From positions 248,001 through 312,000 of the forward strand of contig NZ_SLYA01000004.1 in assembly GCF_004340965.1 (NCBI RefSeq): a stretch of 64,000 bases of DNA, in the 5' to 3' direction. Under the pieces are notes generated by a model. That model made no database searches. It was not told the DNA's origin and saw nothing but the letters and a program-made list of their open reading frames with translations. This document shows, one piece after another, positions 1 through 10,416 of this stretch (its first letter is position 1; every line of letters starts with the position of its first letter). Position numbers and translations under genes: made by a program. The stretch comes from Sphingomonas sp. PP-CE-1A-559. GTDB taxonomy: Bacteria > Pseudomonadota > Alphaproteobacteria > Sphingomonadales > Sphingomonadaceae.

Positions 1-20
1 GGTCGGATTACATGCTCTGC

Positions 21-122
21 TCCCTCTCCCCGTCGGGGAGAGGGTCGGGGTGAGGGGCAGTTGCAAAGCGCAACGCCCGTTACAACCCCTCACCCCAGCC
101 CTCTCCCCGCAGGGGAGAGGGA
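21..122. repeat. Paired palindromic repeat, family D (CCCTCTCCCC type)
   Basis: Two oppositely oriented GC-rich arms, one at about 21-57 (CCCTCTCCCCGTCGGGGAGA followed by GGGTGAGGGG) and its mirror at about 87-122, enclose a spacer of about 30 bases. This two-hairpin layout is the REPIN form. It fills the gap downstream of atpA. If the next gene beyond the window edge is atpG, the repeat lies inside the atp operon, but that gene is not visible here. Confidence 0.7.
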
Positions 123-127
123 GCTAA

Positions 128-2231
<2,104 letters not shown>

Positions 2232-2418
2232 GGACCTTTGAATCCTCGCCTGAAACCGAAAATAGTGCCGCCCCACGGGGGAAGAGGGCGCGAAAGCACC
2301 TCTCATGGGACGCGGCGCGGGTAGCATCGGGTTCGCGGATTGGCAACCCGGCCGGAGGGTCGTGGCGGCGGGTTTGTGACTGTTTTGTCATTCGTGTCGA
2401 GACAACCACCACTCCTAT

Positions 2419-2514
2419 GTCATCCTCGCGAAGGCGGGGGATCGATATCCTGCGGACCCAGCGCTTTCGCCGCACGGCCTGCCACTATGGGTTCCCGCCT
2501 CTGCTGGAATGACG
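2419..2514. repeat. Degenerate palindromic repeat (GTCATCC...GATGACG type)
   Basis: The ends TGTCATCCTCGCGAAGGCGG and TTCCCGCCTCTGCTGGAATGACGG resemble the outer arms of other repeats in the window but are only partly complementary. The element lies between atpH and the divergent dienelactone hydrolase gene. The rest of the 2232-2555 gap must hold both divergent promoters, but I could not pick out convincing -35/-10 boxes. Confidence 0.4.
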
Positions 2515-2555
2515 GTATTGGGCGGGCGTTACGACCAATCGACGAGGACTGAAGA

Positions 2556-3233
2556 ATGACCGGCACGATGGAAACGATGACGATGTCCGACGGCGCGAGC
2601 GTCGCGGTCTATCACGCGCAGCCGACCGGCGAGCGTCGCGGTGGCCTCGTGCTGGTGCAGGAGATCTTCGGCATTACGGACCACATCCGCGATCTCTGCA
2701 ATGAGTATGCCGCAGACGGTTACGAGGTCCTGGCCCCCGCGCTGTTCGACCGCGAGCATCCCGGCTTCGAGGCAGACTATTCGGGCGACGGCCTCGCCCG
2801 CGGGGTCGAGCTGGCCCGCCAGCTCCACCCGTTCGACCTGTCGCTGAAGGACGTCCAGACCTGCATCGACACGCTCGCCTCCGCCGGGCCGGTGTTCGTG
2901 GTCGGCTATTGCTATGGCGGCTCGGTCGCGTGGTTCGCCTCGACCAAACTCACCGGCGTGGCAGCGGTCAGCGGCTACTACGGCAGCATGATCCCCGCCG
3001 CGGCGGACGAGGAACCGAAGGTGCCGGTGATCCTCCACTTCGGTCGCCACGACCACGGCATCCCGATGGAGGGCGTCGAGCAGGTGATCGCCAAGGATTG
3101 GCCGAACGCGACGGTGTATGTCTACGAGGCAGGCCACGGGTTCAATTCGGACCGGCGGAAGGATTATCACGAGCCTAGCGCGGACTTAGCCAAACAGCGG
3201 ACGCTGGACCTGTTCCGCGCTTACGGCGGCTGA
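2556..3233 (+). CDS. Dienelactone hydrolase family protein
   Basis: This is a 225-residue cytoplasmic alpha/beta hydrolase of the dienelactone (carboxymethylenebutenolidase) family. The full triad is visible: nucleophile Cys119 in VGYCYGG, Asp166 in GRHDHG, and His194 in YEAGHGF. The N-terminal VLVQEIFGITDHIRDL stretch carries the substrate-carboxylate Glu typical of the family. It has no pathway neighbours (no catechol dioxygenase or maleylacetate reductase), so its substrate is unknown, and many such proteins are general esterases. It is transcribed alone and divergently from atpH, and a family-A repeat follows its stop codon. Confidence 0.9.
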   Translation: MTGTMETMTMSDGASVAVYHAQPTGERRGGLVLVQEIFGITDHIRDLCNEYAADGYEVLAPALFDREHPGFEADYSGDGLARGVELARQLHPFDLSLKDVQTCIDTLASAGPVFVVGYCYGGSVAWFASTKLTGVAAVSGYYGSMIPAAADEEPKVPVILHFGRHDHGIPMEGVEQVIAKDWPNATVYVYEAGHGFNSDRRKDYHEPSADLAKQRTLDLFRAYGG

Positions 3234-3249
3234 ACCACCCTTCCCTTTG

Positions 3250-3360
3250 GCACCACCCCGGCGAAGGCCGGGGCCCAATTGGAAAGGTAGCAATAATTAA
3301 AGGACGCGCTACGTTAGCGACGTCCCCAAATTGGACCCCGGCCTTCGCCGGGGTGGTGGC
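3250..3360. repeat. Paired palindromic repeat, family A, copy 1
   Basis: The left arm CACCACCCCGGCGAAGGCCG (3251-3270) continues into GGGGCCCAATTGG. The right arm at 3326-3360 is its mirror image. A spacer of about 45 bases separates them. Each arm can itself form a hairpin (CCCCGGCgaaGGCCGGGG), so the element is a double hairpin. It lies downstream of the dienelactone hydrolase gene. Other copies are at 8730, 22354 and 25587. Confidence 0.85.
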
Positions 3361-3438
3361 TCTGGCAGAAAGGCCAGAGGGGGCAAAGGTGTTCGGCGGA
3401 AGCTAGCACTAGAGACGTGAAGGTAGCCCGCGCTTCCT

Positions 3439-3493
3439 TGTTCTCCCGCGAAGGCGGGAGCCCAGTCTGGGTCCCCGCCTCCGCGGGGAAACA
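3439..3493. repeat. Paired palindromic repeat, family B, copy 1
   Basis: TGTTCTCCCGCGAAGGCGGG is followed by AGCCCAGTCTGG and the mirrored CCCCGCCTCCGCGGGGAAACA. This is the shortest repeat type in the window, with almost no spacer between the two hairpins. It abuts the end of the SDR gene. Similar copies are at 25726 and 51443. Confidence 0.75.
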
Positions 3494-3514
3494 ATCTGCT
3501 GTAGCCCTCCCGGA

Positions 3515-4360
3515 TCACTCCCCCGGGAAATCAGCCCCAAGGCTGTCCGCCTTGTGCGCCTCGATCTCCTTCAGCCGCTCGGCCAGTTTCTTCGTCACCG
3601 CATCATACCCCCAAGCCCCCAGCACCAGATGCCGCGGCGGGTTCGCATCCTCGGTCAGCGCAATCATCGCCTCGCCGGCGCGCACCGGGTCACCCGCCTG
3701 CGTCCCGCTAACCTCCCGCGTCCCGTCCAGCCGCTTGCCCGCGGTATCCGCATAGTCGGCGATCTTCACCGGCGTCTGCTTGAGCGAACGCCCGGCCCAA
3801 TCAGTCCGGAACGGCCCCGGCTCGACGCAGGTCACGTCGATCCCAAGCGGCTTAACCTCGGCCAGCAATGCGTCGGACCAACCCTCGACCGCATGCTTCG
3901 ACGCAGCATAATAACCCGACCCCGGGAACCCTACCTGGCCGGCAACCGACGTGATGTTGATAACATGCCCACTCTTCTGATCACGCATCACCGGCAGAAC
4001 GGCCCGCGTAAGCGCAAACAACCCGAACACGTTCGCATCGAACTGCGCGCGGATCTCGGACTCGACGCCCTCCTCGACCGACGCCTGATAGCCGTAGCCC
4101 GCATTGTTCACGAGCACGTCGATCCGCCCGAACTTCGCCTTGGCCTGCGCGACCGCATCGTCGATCTGCGCCTGCTCCGTCACGTCGAGCGACAGCGCGA
4201 GCGCACGATTCTCCGCGCCCTCCGCGAGATCGGCGACCCGGTCGGCATCCCGCGCGGTAACGACCGCACGCCAACCGCGCGCGAGCACGAGCTTGGCGAG
4301 TTCGCGACCGAAACCGGTCGAGCAGCCGGAAATGAACCAGACGGGCGTGTCGGAGGCCAT
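3515..4360 (-). CDS. SDR family oxidoreductase
   Basis: This is a classical short-chain dehydrogenase/reductase of 281 residues, a cytoplasmic NAD(P)-dependent enzyme. The nucleotide motif is SGCSTGFGRE (11-20, a variant of TGxxxGIG), NNAG is at 85-88, the catalytic Ser is near 138, and YAASK (Tyr151, Lys155) is present. The C-terminus KADSLGADFPGE is typical of the oxidoreductase subgroup annotated as SDR with unknown substrate. I chose the ATG at 4360 (MASDTPVW) because the upstream extension of the frame is Arg-rich and not SDR-like. It is divergent from ada, with 113 bases between the starts. Confidence 0.93.
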   Translation of the reverse strand: MASDTPVWFISGCSTGFGRELAKLVLARGWRAVVTARDADRVADLAEGAENRALALSLDVTEQAQIDDAVAQAKAKFGRIDVLVNNAGYGYQASVEEGVESEIRAQFDANVFGLFALTRAVLPVMRDQKSGHVINITSVAGQVGFPGSGYYAASKHAVEGWSDALLAEVKPLGIDVTCVEPGPFRTDWAGRSLKQTPVKIADYADTAGKRLDGTREVSGTQAGDPVRAGEAMIALTEDANPPRHLVLGAWGYDAVTKKLAERLKEIEAHKADSLGADFPGE

Positions 4361-4473
4361 GAGACATCTTTCGTTATGAGGTATGCACTGAAGAACGGCC
4401 GGACCACCGATTGGCTCCGCTTTGAGCGCAAGCCACGGGATGCGCGCGCGTCGCGACCGGCTATACCGATCCA

Positions 4474-5520
4474 ATGAGCACCGCCCCCGACACCGACACC
4501 GCCTGGACCGCGTTCGAGCGCCGCGACCGCGCGTGGGACGGCCGGTTCGTCGTCGGCGTGAAGACCACCGGCATCTACTGCAAGCCAAGCTGTCCCGCGC
4601 GCCACCCGAAGCGCGAGAACGTCACCTTCCACCCCGACGCAGCCAGCGCCCGCGCCGCCGGCTTCCGCGCCTGCCTGCGCTGCACCCCGGACGAAGTCGG
4701 CCGCGACCGCATCGCCGTCGCCGCCGCGGTCGCACTGCTCGAAGCAGCAGAAGACCGCCTATCGCTGGACGAGGTCGCCGGCAGAGTCGGCTACGCGCCT
4801 CATCATTTCCACCGTCTGTTCAAGCGCGCCACCGGCGTCACCCCCGCCGCCTACGCGCGGGCGCTGCGCACCAGCCGCGCAGCAAACGCCTTATCGGAGG
4901 ACTCAACCGTGACCGAAGCGATCTACGACGCAGGCTATTCCGCCCCCAGCCGCTTCTACGAGGCGGACGCGAAACGGCTCGGCATGCCCCCCAGCGCCTG
5001 GGCACGCGGCGGCGAAGGTGTCACGATCCGCTGGACCACCGCCGACACGAGCCTCGGCGCGCTGTTCGTCGCCGCAACCGACAAGGGCCTGTGCCGCGTA
5101 TCGTTCGACGAAGATGTCGACGAACTCCGCCGCCGCTTCCCCAACGCCGAGATCAAACCGGGTGACGAAGCCCTCACGGACCTGGCGGCACAAGTCGTCG
5201 CGGCCGTCGAATCCCCCGACCGCGACCAAGACCTCCCGCTAGACGTTCGAGGCACCGCCTTCCAAGAAGCGATCTGGCAAGCCCTACGCACCATCCCGAT
5301 CGGAGAAACCCGCACCTACAGCGAACTCGCAGCCCTGGCTGGCCGCCCCGCCGCCGTCCGCGCCGCCGGCACCGCGTGCGGCCAGAACCCGGTCTCGATC
5401 GTCATCCCCTGCCACCGCGCGCAACGCATCGGTGGCGCACTCGGTGGCTATGCGTACGGCCTCGACCGTAAGCGCGCACTGTTGGCCGCGGAAGCTCAGC
5501 GCGCCGACTTGCACGAATAG
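4474..5520 (+). CDS. ada: Bifunctional methylphosphotriester/O6-alkylguanine DNA methyltransferase and transcriptional activator Ada
   Basis: This is a 348-residue complete Ada. The N-terminal zinc domain has Cys36 (methylphosphotriester acceptor), Cys40, Cys67 and Cys70 in GIYCKPSC and ACLRC. An AraC-type helix-turn-helix follows at about 85-180 (YAPHHFHRLFKRATGVTPA). The C-terminal alkyltransferase domain has the active-site PCHR with Cys313. It repairs O6-methylguanine irreversibly and, once methylated on Cys36, activates the adaptive response to alkylation. The last 25 bases overlap the convergent protease gene. I did not find a convincing Ada box upstream. Confidence 0.97.
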   Translation: MSTAPDTDTAWTAFERRDRAWDGRFVVGVKTTGIYCKPSCPARHPKRENVTFHPDAASARAAGFRACLRCTPDEVGRDRIAVAAAVALLEAAEDRLSLDEVAGRVGYAPHHFHRLFKRATGVTPAAYARALRTSRAANALSEDSTVTEAIYDAGYSAPSRFYEADAKRLGMPPSAWARGGEGVTIRWTTADTSLGALFVAATDKGLCRVSFDEDVDELRRRFPNAEIKPGDEALTDLAAQVVAAVESPDRDQDLPLDVRGTAFQEAIWQALRTIPIGETRTYSELAALAGRPAAVRAAGTACGQNPVSIVIPCHRAQRIGGALGGYAYGLDRKRALLAAEAQRADLHE

Positions 5521-6998
5521 ACGAGCTTCTCGTTCGGCAGCGGCGGCAACACCGCACGCACCGCCGCCTGCTGCCCCGCGAGCCGACTCAACGCCGCCTC
5601 ATCCATGTTGCACACGTTCGGCACGACGCCGCGCGCGGTCCGGGCCGCCTCCATCCCCGCCGCCGACATCAGATAGCGCGTGTTCGAATAGACGCGCGTC
5701 GCCGGATCGAACGACAGCACGGACACGGTCTGCTCGGCATCGGGCACCAGCACGCGGTCCCACCGGCCATTCGCGCCGACATATTGCGTCTTGCCGTTCA
5801 CACACCCCTTCGCGCCCCAGTCGATCGGCACGTCCTCACTCGACGAGATCGTGATCCGACTCCGCTCGGGGATCAGTGTGCACATCAGCTTGCCGAGCGC
5901 CGCATCGGGCGTCGATATCCGCGTCTTGGGCAGTGCGGACAGCGGCACGTCGACTTCGCCCGACGGGCGCAGCACGAACACGACAATCGCGACCAGCACG
6001 CTCAGCCCGCCGATACCCAGCGCCCACACCGCCTGCCGCCGCTGGCCACGCGATTCGAGCAGCCCCGCACTCCCGATCACCAGCGCCCCTGCCACCAGCA
6101 ACAGCCCGGCAAGCGCCATGACGTTCTCCCGTGCGCGCCCAGCTTCGGTCCGCGCCTTCTCCAGCGCGACCTCGCGGGTCATCGCATCCTGCGTCGCAGC
6201 ATCGCGCTTGGCGGACGCCGCATCGGCGGTCGACTTCGCATCCGCGTCGGCGTCCTGCCGCAAGCGATCCTCGATCGAGGTGCACCCCGTCCCGATCGAC
6301 GCGTAAGGCTGTTTCGCATCATGGAGGAAGCCCGCGAGTTCGGTATCCGCAATCGCGAACCCGAACGTCGAATCGCCCTCCTCGCCGCGCGTGATCGCCG
6401 AGTTCACCCCGATCACCCGCCCGCACCGGTCGAGCAGCGGCCCGCCCGAATTGCCGCGCGCGATGCTTGCGGTGTGCAGCAGCACCTCGACGCTGCTCAG
6501 TACGCGACGCCCGGAGAGCACGCCCTCCGACCGCACCGGCGTCATCGGCCGGATGTAATCCGCCGCCGACCGCGCCGTCGCCAGATCGACGTTCCCCGGG
6601 AAGCCGAGCGACACCACCGGATCGCCCTCGGTCATCGGCCCGGTATAGAGTGCGCTCGGCGGCAGGCGCGCGCCGGTGAACTCGATCAGCGCCAGGTCGC
6701 GCTGTGAGTCGTACGCGATCACCTTGCCCTGGTAGGATTTGCTGCCCTCGGTCGGGACGATGCCGACGACGACGTTGTCGGGATAGCGCTCGGCGAGATC
6801 GACGACGTGCGCGTTGGTGACGATCCGGTTGGGCGCGATCGCGAAGCCGCTGCCGTGGCCGAAGCCGACCACCTGGTCGTCGACCACCGCGATCGTCACG
6901 ACGCGCACGACGCCGCGCCCGGTGGCGGCGATGTCGTCCGCAGATGCGGAGCTCGCCAACCCGAAGGTGAGCGCGAGAAGAAGCAGCAGGCGGATCAT
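5496..6998 (-). CDS. Membrane-anchored trypsin-like serine protease
   Basis: This is a 500-residue exported protein. It has a signal peptide (1-20, MIRLLLLLALTFGLASSASA), then an S1/HtrA-like protease domain with triad His64 (TNAHVVD), Asp101 (RDLALIEF) and Ser184 (RGNSGGPLLD). An Ala/Asp-rich probable coiled coil (about 243-290), two membrane helices (about 293-314 and 324-343) and a C-terminal domain of about 150 residues follow. No PDZ domain is evident, which separates it from DegP/DegQ. The protease should face the periplasm and may sense or clip envelope proteins; the target is unknown. I chose the ATG at 6998 because it begins the signal peptide. It overlaps the ada 3' end by 25 bases. 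Confidence 0.88.
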   Translation of the reverse strand: MIRLLLLLALTFGLASSASADDIAATGRGVVRVVTIAVVDDQVVGFGHGSGFAIAPNRIVTNAHVVDLAERYPDNVVVGIVPTEGSKSYQGKVIAYDSQRDLALIEFTGARLPPSALYTGPMTEGDPVVSLGFPGNVDLATARSAADYIRPMTPVRSEGVLSGRRVLSSVEVLLHTASIARGNSGGPLLDRCGRVIGVNSAITRGEEGDSTFGFAIADTELAGFLHDAKQPYASIGTGCTSIEDRLRQDADADAKSTADAASAKRDAATQDAMTREVALEKARTEAGRARENVMALAGLLLVAGALVIGSAGLLESRGQRRQAVWALGIGGLSVLVAIVVFVLRPSGEVDVPLSALPKTRISTPDAALGKLMCTLIPERSRITISSSEDVPIDWGAKGCVNGKTQYVGANGRWDRVLVPDAEQTVSVLSFDPATRVYSNTRYLMSAAGMEAARTARGVVPNVCNMDEAALSRLAGQQAAVRAVLPPLPNEKLVYSCKSAR

Positions 6999-7142
6999 GT
7001 GCCTGCCTTCGGGGAGTTCGCGGCGGCGATCAACCCTGACCATCGCACCGCGCGACAGCGGCGCTTTCACGCGCCTGTTTTGGTTAGCAAATTATCAAGC
7101 CTTCGCGCCTAACCCGGTCGGCATTCATCCAGGGATACAGGC

Positions 7143-8687
7143 ATGAGCGCATTCGGGCGTCGTAATGGCATCAGCGGGGGGCAGTCGGCCCGTCCCGCAT
7201 TCGGCGTCGCGCGTCCGATGCAGGGAAGCTCGGGCAGCAGCCCCGTGGCGCGCGCGGAACCCGAGGGCGGCGCGCAATTCCCGCCGATCGATTCGCTGCC
7301 GATGCCGGGGGAGACCGACGGGTTCAGCTCGGGCATGATGCCCGCCGGCCAGCTGGACGCGATGCAACGGCTGTCCGATCGCCAGAATGCGAGCGGGGAA
7401 GCGGGCAACAGCCGGACCGAGGGCTTCGAACAGTCGATCCACAAGATCAAGGAACAGGTGCTGCCGCGCCTGCTCGAACGCGTCGATCCGGAGGCTGCAG
7501 CGACGCTAAACAAGGACGAGCTGGCCGAGGAATTCCGCCCGATCATCGGCGAAGTGCTCGCCGAGCTGAAGCTGACGCTCAACCGCCGCGAACAATTCGC
7601 GCTGGAAAAAGTGCTGGTCGACGAACTGCTCGGGCTCGGACCGTTGGAAGAGCTGCTGGCCGATCCGAACATCACCGACATCATGGTGAACGGCCCCGAC
7701 CAGACCTATGTCGAGCGCAAGGGGAAGCTCGAACTCGCGCCGATCCAGTTCCGCGACGAGGAGCATCTGTTCCAGATCGCGCAGCGTATCGTGAACTCGG
7801 TAGGCCGCCGTGTCGACCAGACCTCGCCGCTCGCCGATGCGCGCCTCAAGGACGGCTCCCGCGTCAACGTGATCGTGCCGCCGCTGAGCTTGCGCGGCAC
7901 CGCGATCTCGATTCGTAAATTCTCCGCTAAACCGATCACGCTCGACATGATGGCAGGCTTCGGCTCGATGTCGCCGAAGATGGCGACCGCGCTGAAGATC
8001 GCGGGAGCCTCGCGCTTCAACGTCGTGATCTCGGGCGGCACCGGCTCGGGCAAGACGACGATGCTCAACGCGCTGTCCAAGATGATCGACCCCGGCGAGC
8101 GCGTGCTGACGATCGAGGATGCCGCCGAGCTTCGCCTGCAACAGCCGCACTGGCTACCGCTCGAAACGCGACCGGCCAATCTGGAGGGCCAGGGCGAAAT
8201 CTCGATCCGCGATCTCGTCAAGAACGCGCTGCGTATGCGTCCCGACCGGATCATTTTGGGCGAAATTCGCGGCAGCGAGTGTTTCGACATGCTCGCGGCC
8301 ATGAACACGGGTCACGACGGCTCGATGTGCACGCTCCACGCCAACTCCCCGCGCGAGGCCTTGGCGCGTATGGAGAACATGGTGATGATGTCCGACATCA
8401 AAGTGCCGAAGGAAGCGATCTCGCGTCAGATCGCGGATTCAGTCGAGCTGATCATCCAGGTGAAGCGCCTGCGAGACGGCTCTCGCCGCGTGACCAACAT
8501 CACCGAGGTGATCGGTATGGAAGGCCCGGTGATCGTCACGCAGGAGCTGTTCAAGTTCGAATACATGGACGAGTCGGCGGACGGGAAGATCCTGGGCGAA
8601 TACCGGTCGATGGGGTTGCGGCCGTATACGCTGGAGAAGGCGAAGCAGTTCGGGTTCGACCAAGCGTATCTGGAGGCGTGTCTGTAG
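7143..8687 (+). CDS. cpaF: CpaF/TadA-type secretion ATPase
   Basis: This is a 514-residue cytoplasmic ATPase of the type II/IV secretion superfamily. A disordered Gly/Pro/Ser-rich N-terminus (1-95) precedes the N-terminal CpaF domain. Walker A GGTGSGKTT is near residues 297-305, the Asp box follows in the VLTIEDAAELRLQQ region, and Walker B/His box residues lie in GEIRGSECFDMLAAMNTGHD and STLHA-like CTLHANSP. CpaF powers assembly of Flp/Tad pili. No cpaA, B, C, E, tadB or tadC gene is beside it, so it is an orphan here. It may serve a Tad machine elsewhere, or be a second copy. Confidence 0.92.
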   Translation: MSAFGRRNGISGGQSARPAFGVARPMQGSSGSSPVARAEPEGGAQFPPIDSLPMPGETDGFSSGMMPAGQLDAMQRLSDRQNASGEAGNSRTEGFEQSIHKIKEQVLPRLLERVDPEAAATLNKDELAEEFRPIIGEVLAELKLTLNRREQFALEKVLVDELLGLGPLEELLADPNITDIMVNGPDQTYVERKGKLELAPIQFRDEEHLFQIAQRIVNSVGRRVDQTSPLADARLKDGSRVNVIVPPLSLRGTAISIRKFSAKPITLDMMAGFGSMSPKMATALKIAGASRFNVVISGGTGSGKTTMLNALSKMIDPGERVLTIEDAAELRLQQPHWLPLETRPANLEGQGEISIRDLVKNALRMRPDRIILGEIRGSECFDMLAAMNTGHDGSMCTLHANSPREALARMENMVMMSDIKVPKEAISRQIADSVELIIQVKRLRDGSRRVTNITEVIGMEGPVIVTQELFKFEYMDESADGKILGEYRSMGLRPYTLEKAKQFGFDQAYLEACL

Positions 8688-8729
8688 GGGCGGAAGCGTG
8701 CCGAAATCGAGTATCTCTAGCTCCACTTC

Positions 8730-8837
8730 CACCACCCCGGCGAAGGCCGGGGCCCAATTGGGAAGGTGCCAAAAACGGGGTGCTGCCCGACGTTATCACC
8801 GTCCCCCAATTGGGCCCCGGCCTTCGCCGGGGTGGTG
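8730..8837. repeat. Paired palindromic repeat, family A, copy 2
   Basis: CACCACCCCGGCGAAGGCCG plus GGGCCCAATTGGG, then a spacer of about 45 bases, then the exact mirror ending GCCGGGGTGGTG. It follows the cpaF stop codon by 43 bases. It and the repeat at 8936 occupy most of the 497-base gap 8688-9184. I see no gene or clear promoter in the remainder. Confidence 0.85.
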
Positions 8838-8935
8838 TGCTCTGCGGGCATTGCGCGCATCTCGGGTCGGCCTGCATCGCCTGATTATCAATAATTTCGT
8901 AGAGCTAGGTTCGGAAGGCTAGCCCGCCTTATACC

Positions 8936-9015
8936 GTTCCCTCGCGAACGCGGGGGGCCAGGAGTCACCAACGCCGCCGCTTGTGACCCGGGACTCCCGC
9001 GTTCGCGGCGAGCAA
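8936..9015. repeat. Paired palindromic repeat, family B-like
   Basis: GTTCCCTCGCGAACGCGGGG on the left is mirrored by CTCCCGCGTTCGCGGCGAGC on the right, with an inner AGGAGTCACCA...TGTGACCCGGGACTCCC region. It has the same architecture as the family-B repeats but a diverged core (CGCGAACGCGGG instead of CGCGAAGGCGGG). It lies between cpaF and the aspartyl protease gene. Confidence 0.65.
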
Positions 9016-9184
9016 TTATTGTTTCGCCAGGCCAGGCTTAACTGGATCAAGATAAAGCGCGCCGTGCCAAGCGGATACTGTCTCGCAGGCAAGCACGCCG
9101 CATCGCTATCCATCCCGTCTCCGCCCCGCCCCGGCGAAGCCCCCGCTTGTACCCGTCCCGCGACCCGCTAGGGGACAGCGCCAC

Positions 9185-10408
9185 ATGCGTCGTGCCCTGC
9201 TCACCCTCGTCCCGCTGATCGCGGTCCTCTTCGTCTCGGCGCGCGAGCCCTCGAAATCCGCTCCGGCAACCGCAACCTCCCCCGCCGCACGCGACCGCGG
9301 CGTCTACCATCTCGCAGCGGACGCCGAAGCGCGCTGGATCGCGTTCGACCTCACCCCCGGCAACCAGATCCGCTTCAAGATGCAGCTCGACGGCCGCGAC
9401 GTGACCGCGATCCTCGACACCGGCGTCAGCTACACGCTGCTCGCCAAGGCCTCCCCCGCGGTCGATCCCACCAAGCTGGTTGCGGGTGGCAGCGCAACCG
9501 CGATCGGTGGATCGGTCTCGCTCGGCTGGATGCCGACGCGCTCGGTCGCGCTCGGTGGCCTTGCGCGGACCGGTGGCGGCGTGACCGTCGCCGACCTGCC
9601 CGCGATCGCCACCGGCAGCGCCTCCGCGGTCGACCTGCTGGTCGGTGCCGACATGCTCGCCGGCCATGCGCTCGACATCGATTACGCCGCCAAGCGCTTC
9701 CGCCTGCTCCGCTCCGGCCGCCTGCCGTTCAAGGGCGAGAGCGCACCGCTGCGCGTTTCCGCCGAGCGTAGCGTGTATGAAAGCGCGCTCACGCTGGGCG
9801 GCCGGCGCCTCGCGCCGATCGTGGTCGATACCGGCGACGGTTCGTCGATCACCGTCACGGCGGCGGGATGGCAGGCGGCAAACCTGAAGGCGTTGCGCAC
9901 CACCAGCGCGATCGCGTTCGGGCTCGCCGGTCCGGCGGTCAGCGGCCTTGCGATCGTTCCCGAGATTGGCGTCGGCGAGATGATCGCGCGCGAGGCCGAG
10001 GTCCGGATCGAACCCGCAGACGGCTTCTCGCAGGCGATCGGCACCGCCGGGCGGATCGGCTCCGGCTTCCTCCAGAATTACCGCGTCCTGCTCGATCCGG
10101 GCGCACGGCGGATGGTGCTCAGCCGAGGTCCCAAGGCCGACCTGCCGCCGCCGCGTTCGACCAGTGGCCTGCTCATCGGCATCGAGAAGGACCGGTTGAA
10201 AGTCCTTCACGTGATGCGCGGCGGCCCGGCGGCGGCATCGGGCTGGAAGGACGGCGACCTGATCTGCACGATCGACGGCACACCCGTCACCAGCGGCTAT
10301 TCGACGAGCCCGATCGCGTCATGGACGGCGGGTATGCCCGGCCGTGTCGTGACGCTCGGACTGTGCGACGGCACCATACGCAAGCTCGAATTGACGCATT
10401 TTTATTAG
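9185..10408 (+). CDS. Retropepsin-like aspartyl protease with C-terminal PDZ domain
   Basis: This is a 407-residue exported protein. An N-terminal hydrophobic segment (MRRALLTLVPLIAVLFVSA) is a signal peptide or anchor. Two retropepsin-like repeats follow: the first with AILDTGVSYTLL (Asp78), the second with PIVVDTGDGSSITV (Asp215). A PDZ-like domain (about 330-400, VLHVMRGGPAAASGWKDGD) closes the protein. Having both catalytic Asp-Thr-Gly motifs in one chain suggests it works as a pseudo-dimer within one polypeptide. The cellular target is unknown. A strong AGGGGAC ribosome-binding site precedes the ATG. The stop is 8 bases before the next gene, so the two probably form an operon. Confidence 0.85.
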   Translation: MRRALLTLVPLIAVLFVSAREPSKSAPATATSPAARDRGVYHLAADAEARWIAFDLTPGNQIRFKMQLDGRDVTAILDTGVSYTLLAKASPAVDPTKLVAGGSATAIGGSVSLGWMPTRSVALGGLARTGGGVTVADLPAIATGSASAVDLLVGADMLAGHALDIDYAAKRFRLLRSGRLPFKGESAPLRVSAERSVYESALTLGGRRLAPIVVDTGDGSSITVTAAGWQAANLKALRTTSAIAFGLAGPAVSGLAIVPEIGVGEMIAREAEVRIEPADGFSQAIGTAGRIGSGFLQNYRVLLDPGARRMVLSRGPKADLPPPRSTSGLLIGIEKDRLKVLHVMRGGPAAASGWKDGDLICTIDGTPVTSGYSTSPIASWTAGMPGRVVTLGLCDGTIRKLELTHFY

Positions 10409-10416
10409 GACTGCCC

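Noticed and set aside
4361..4473. An Ada-box promoter ahead of ada.
   Set aside because: I could not find the paired AAT and GCAA elements at suitable spacing.
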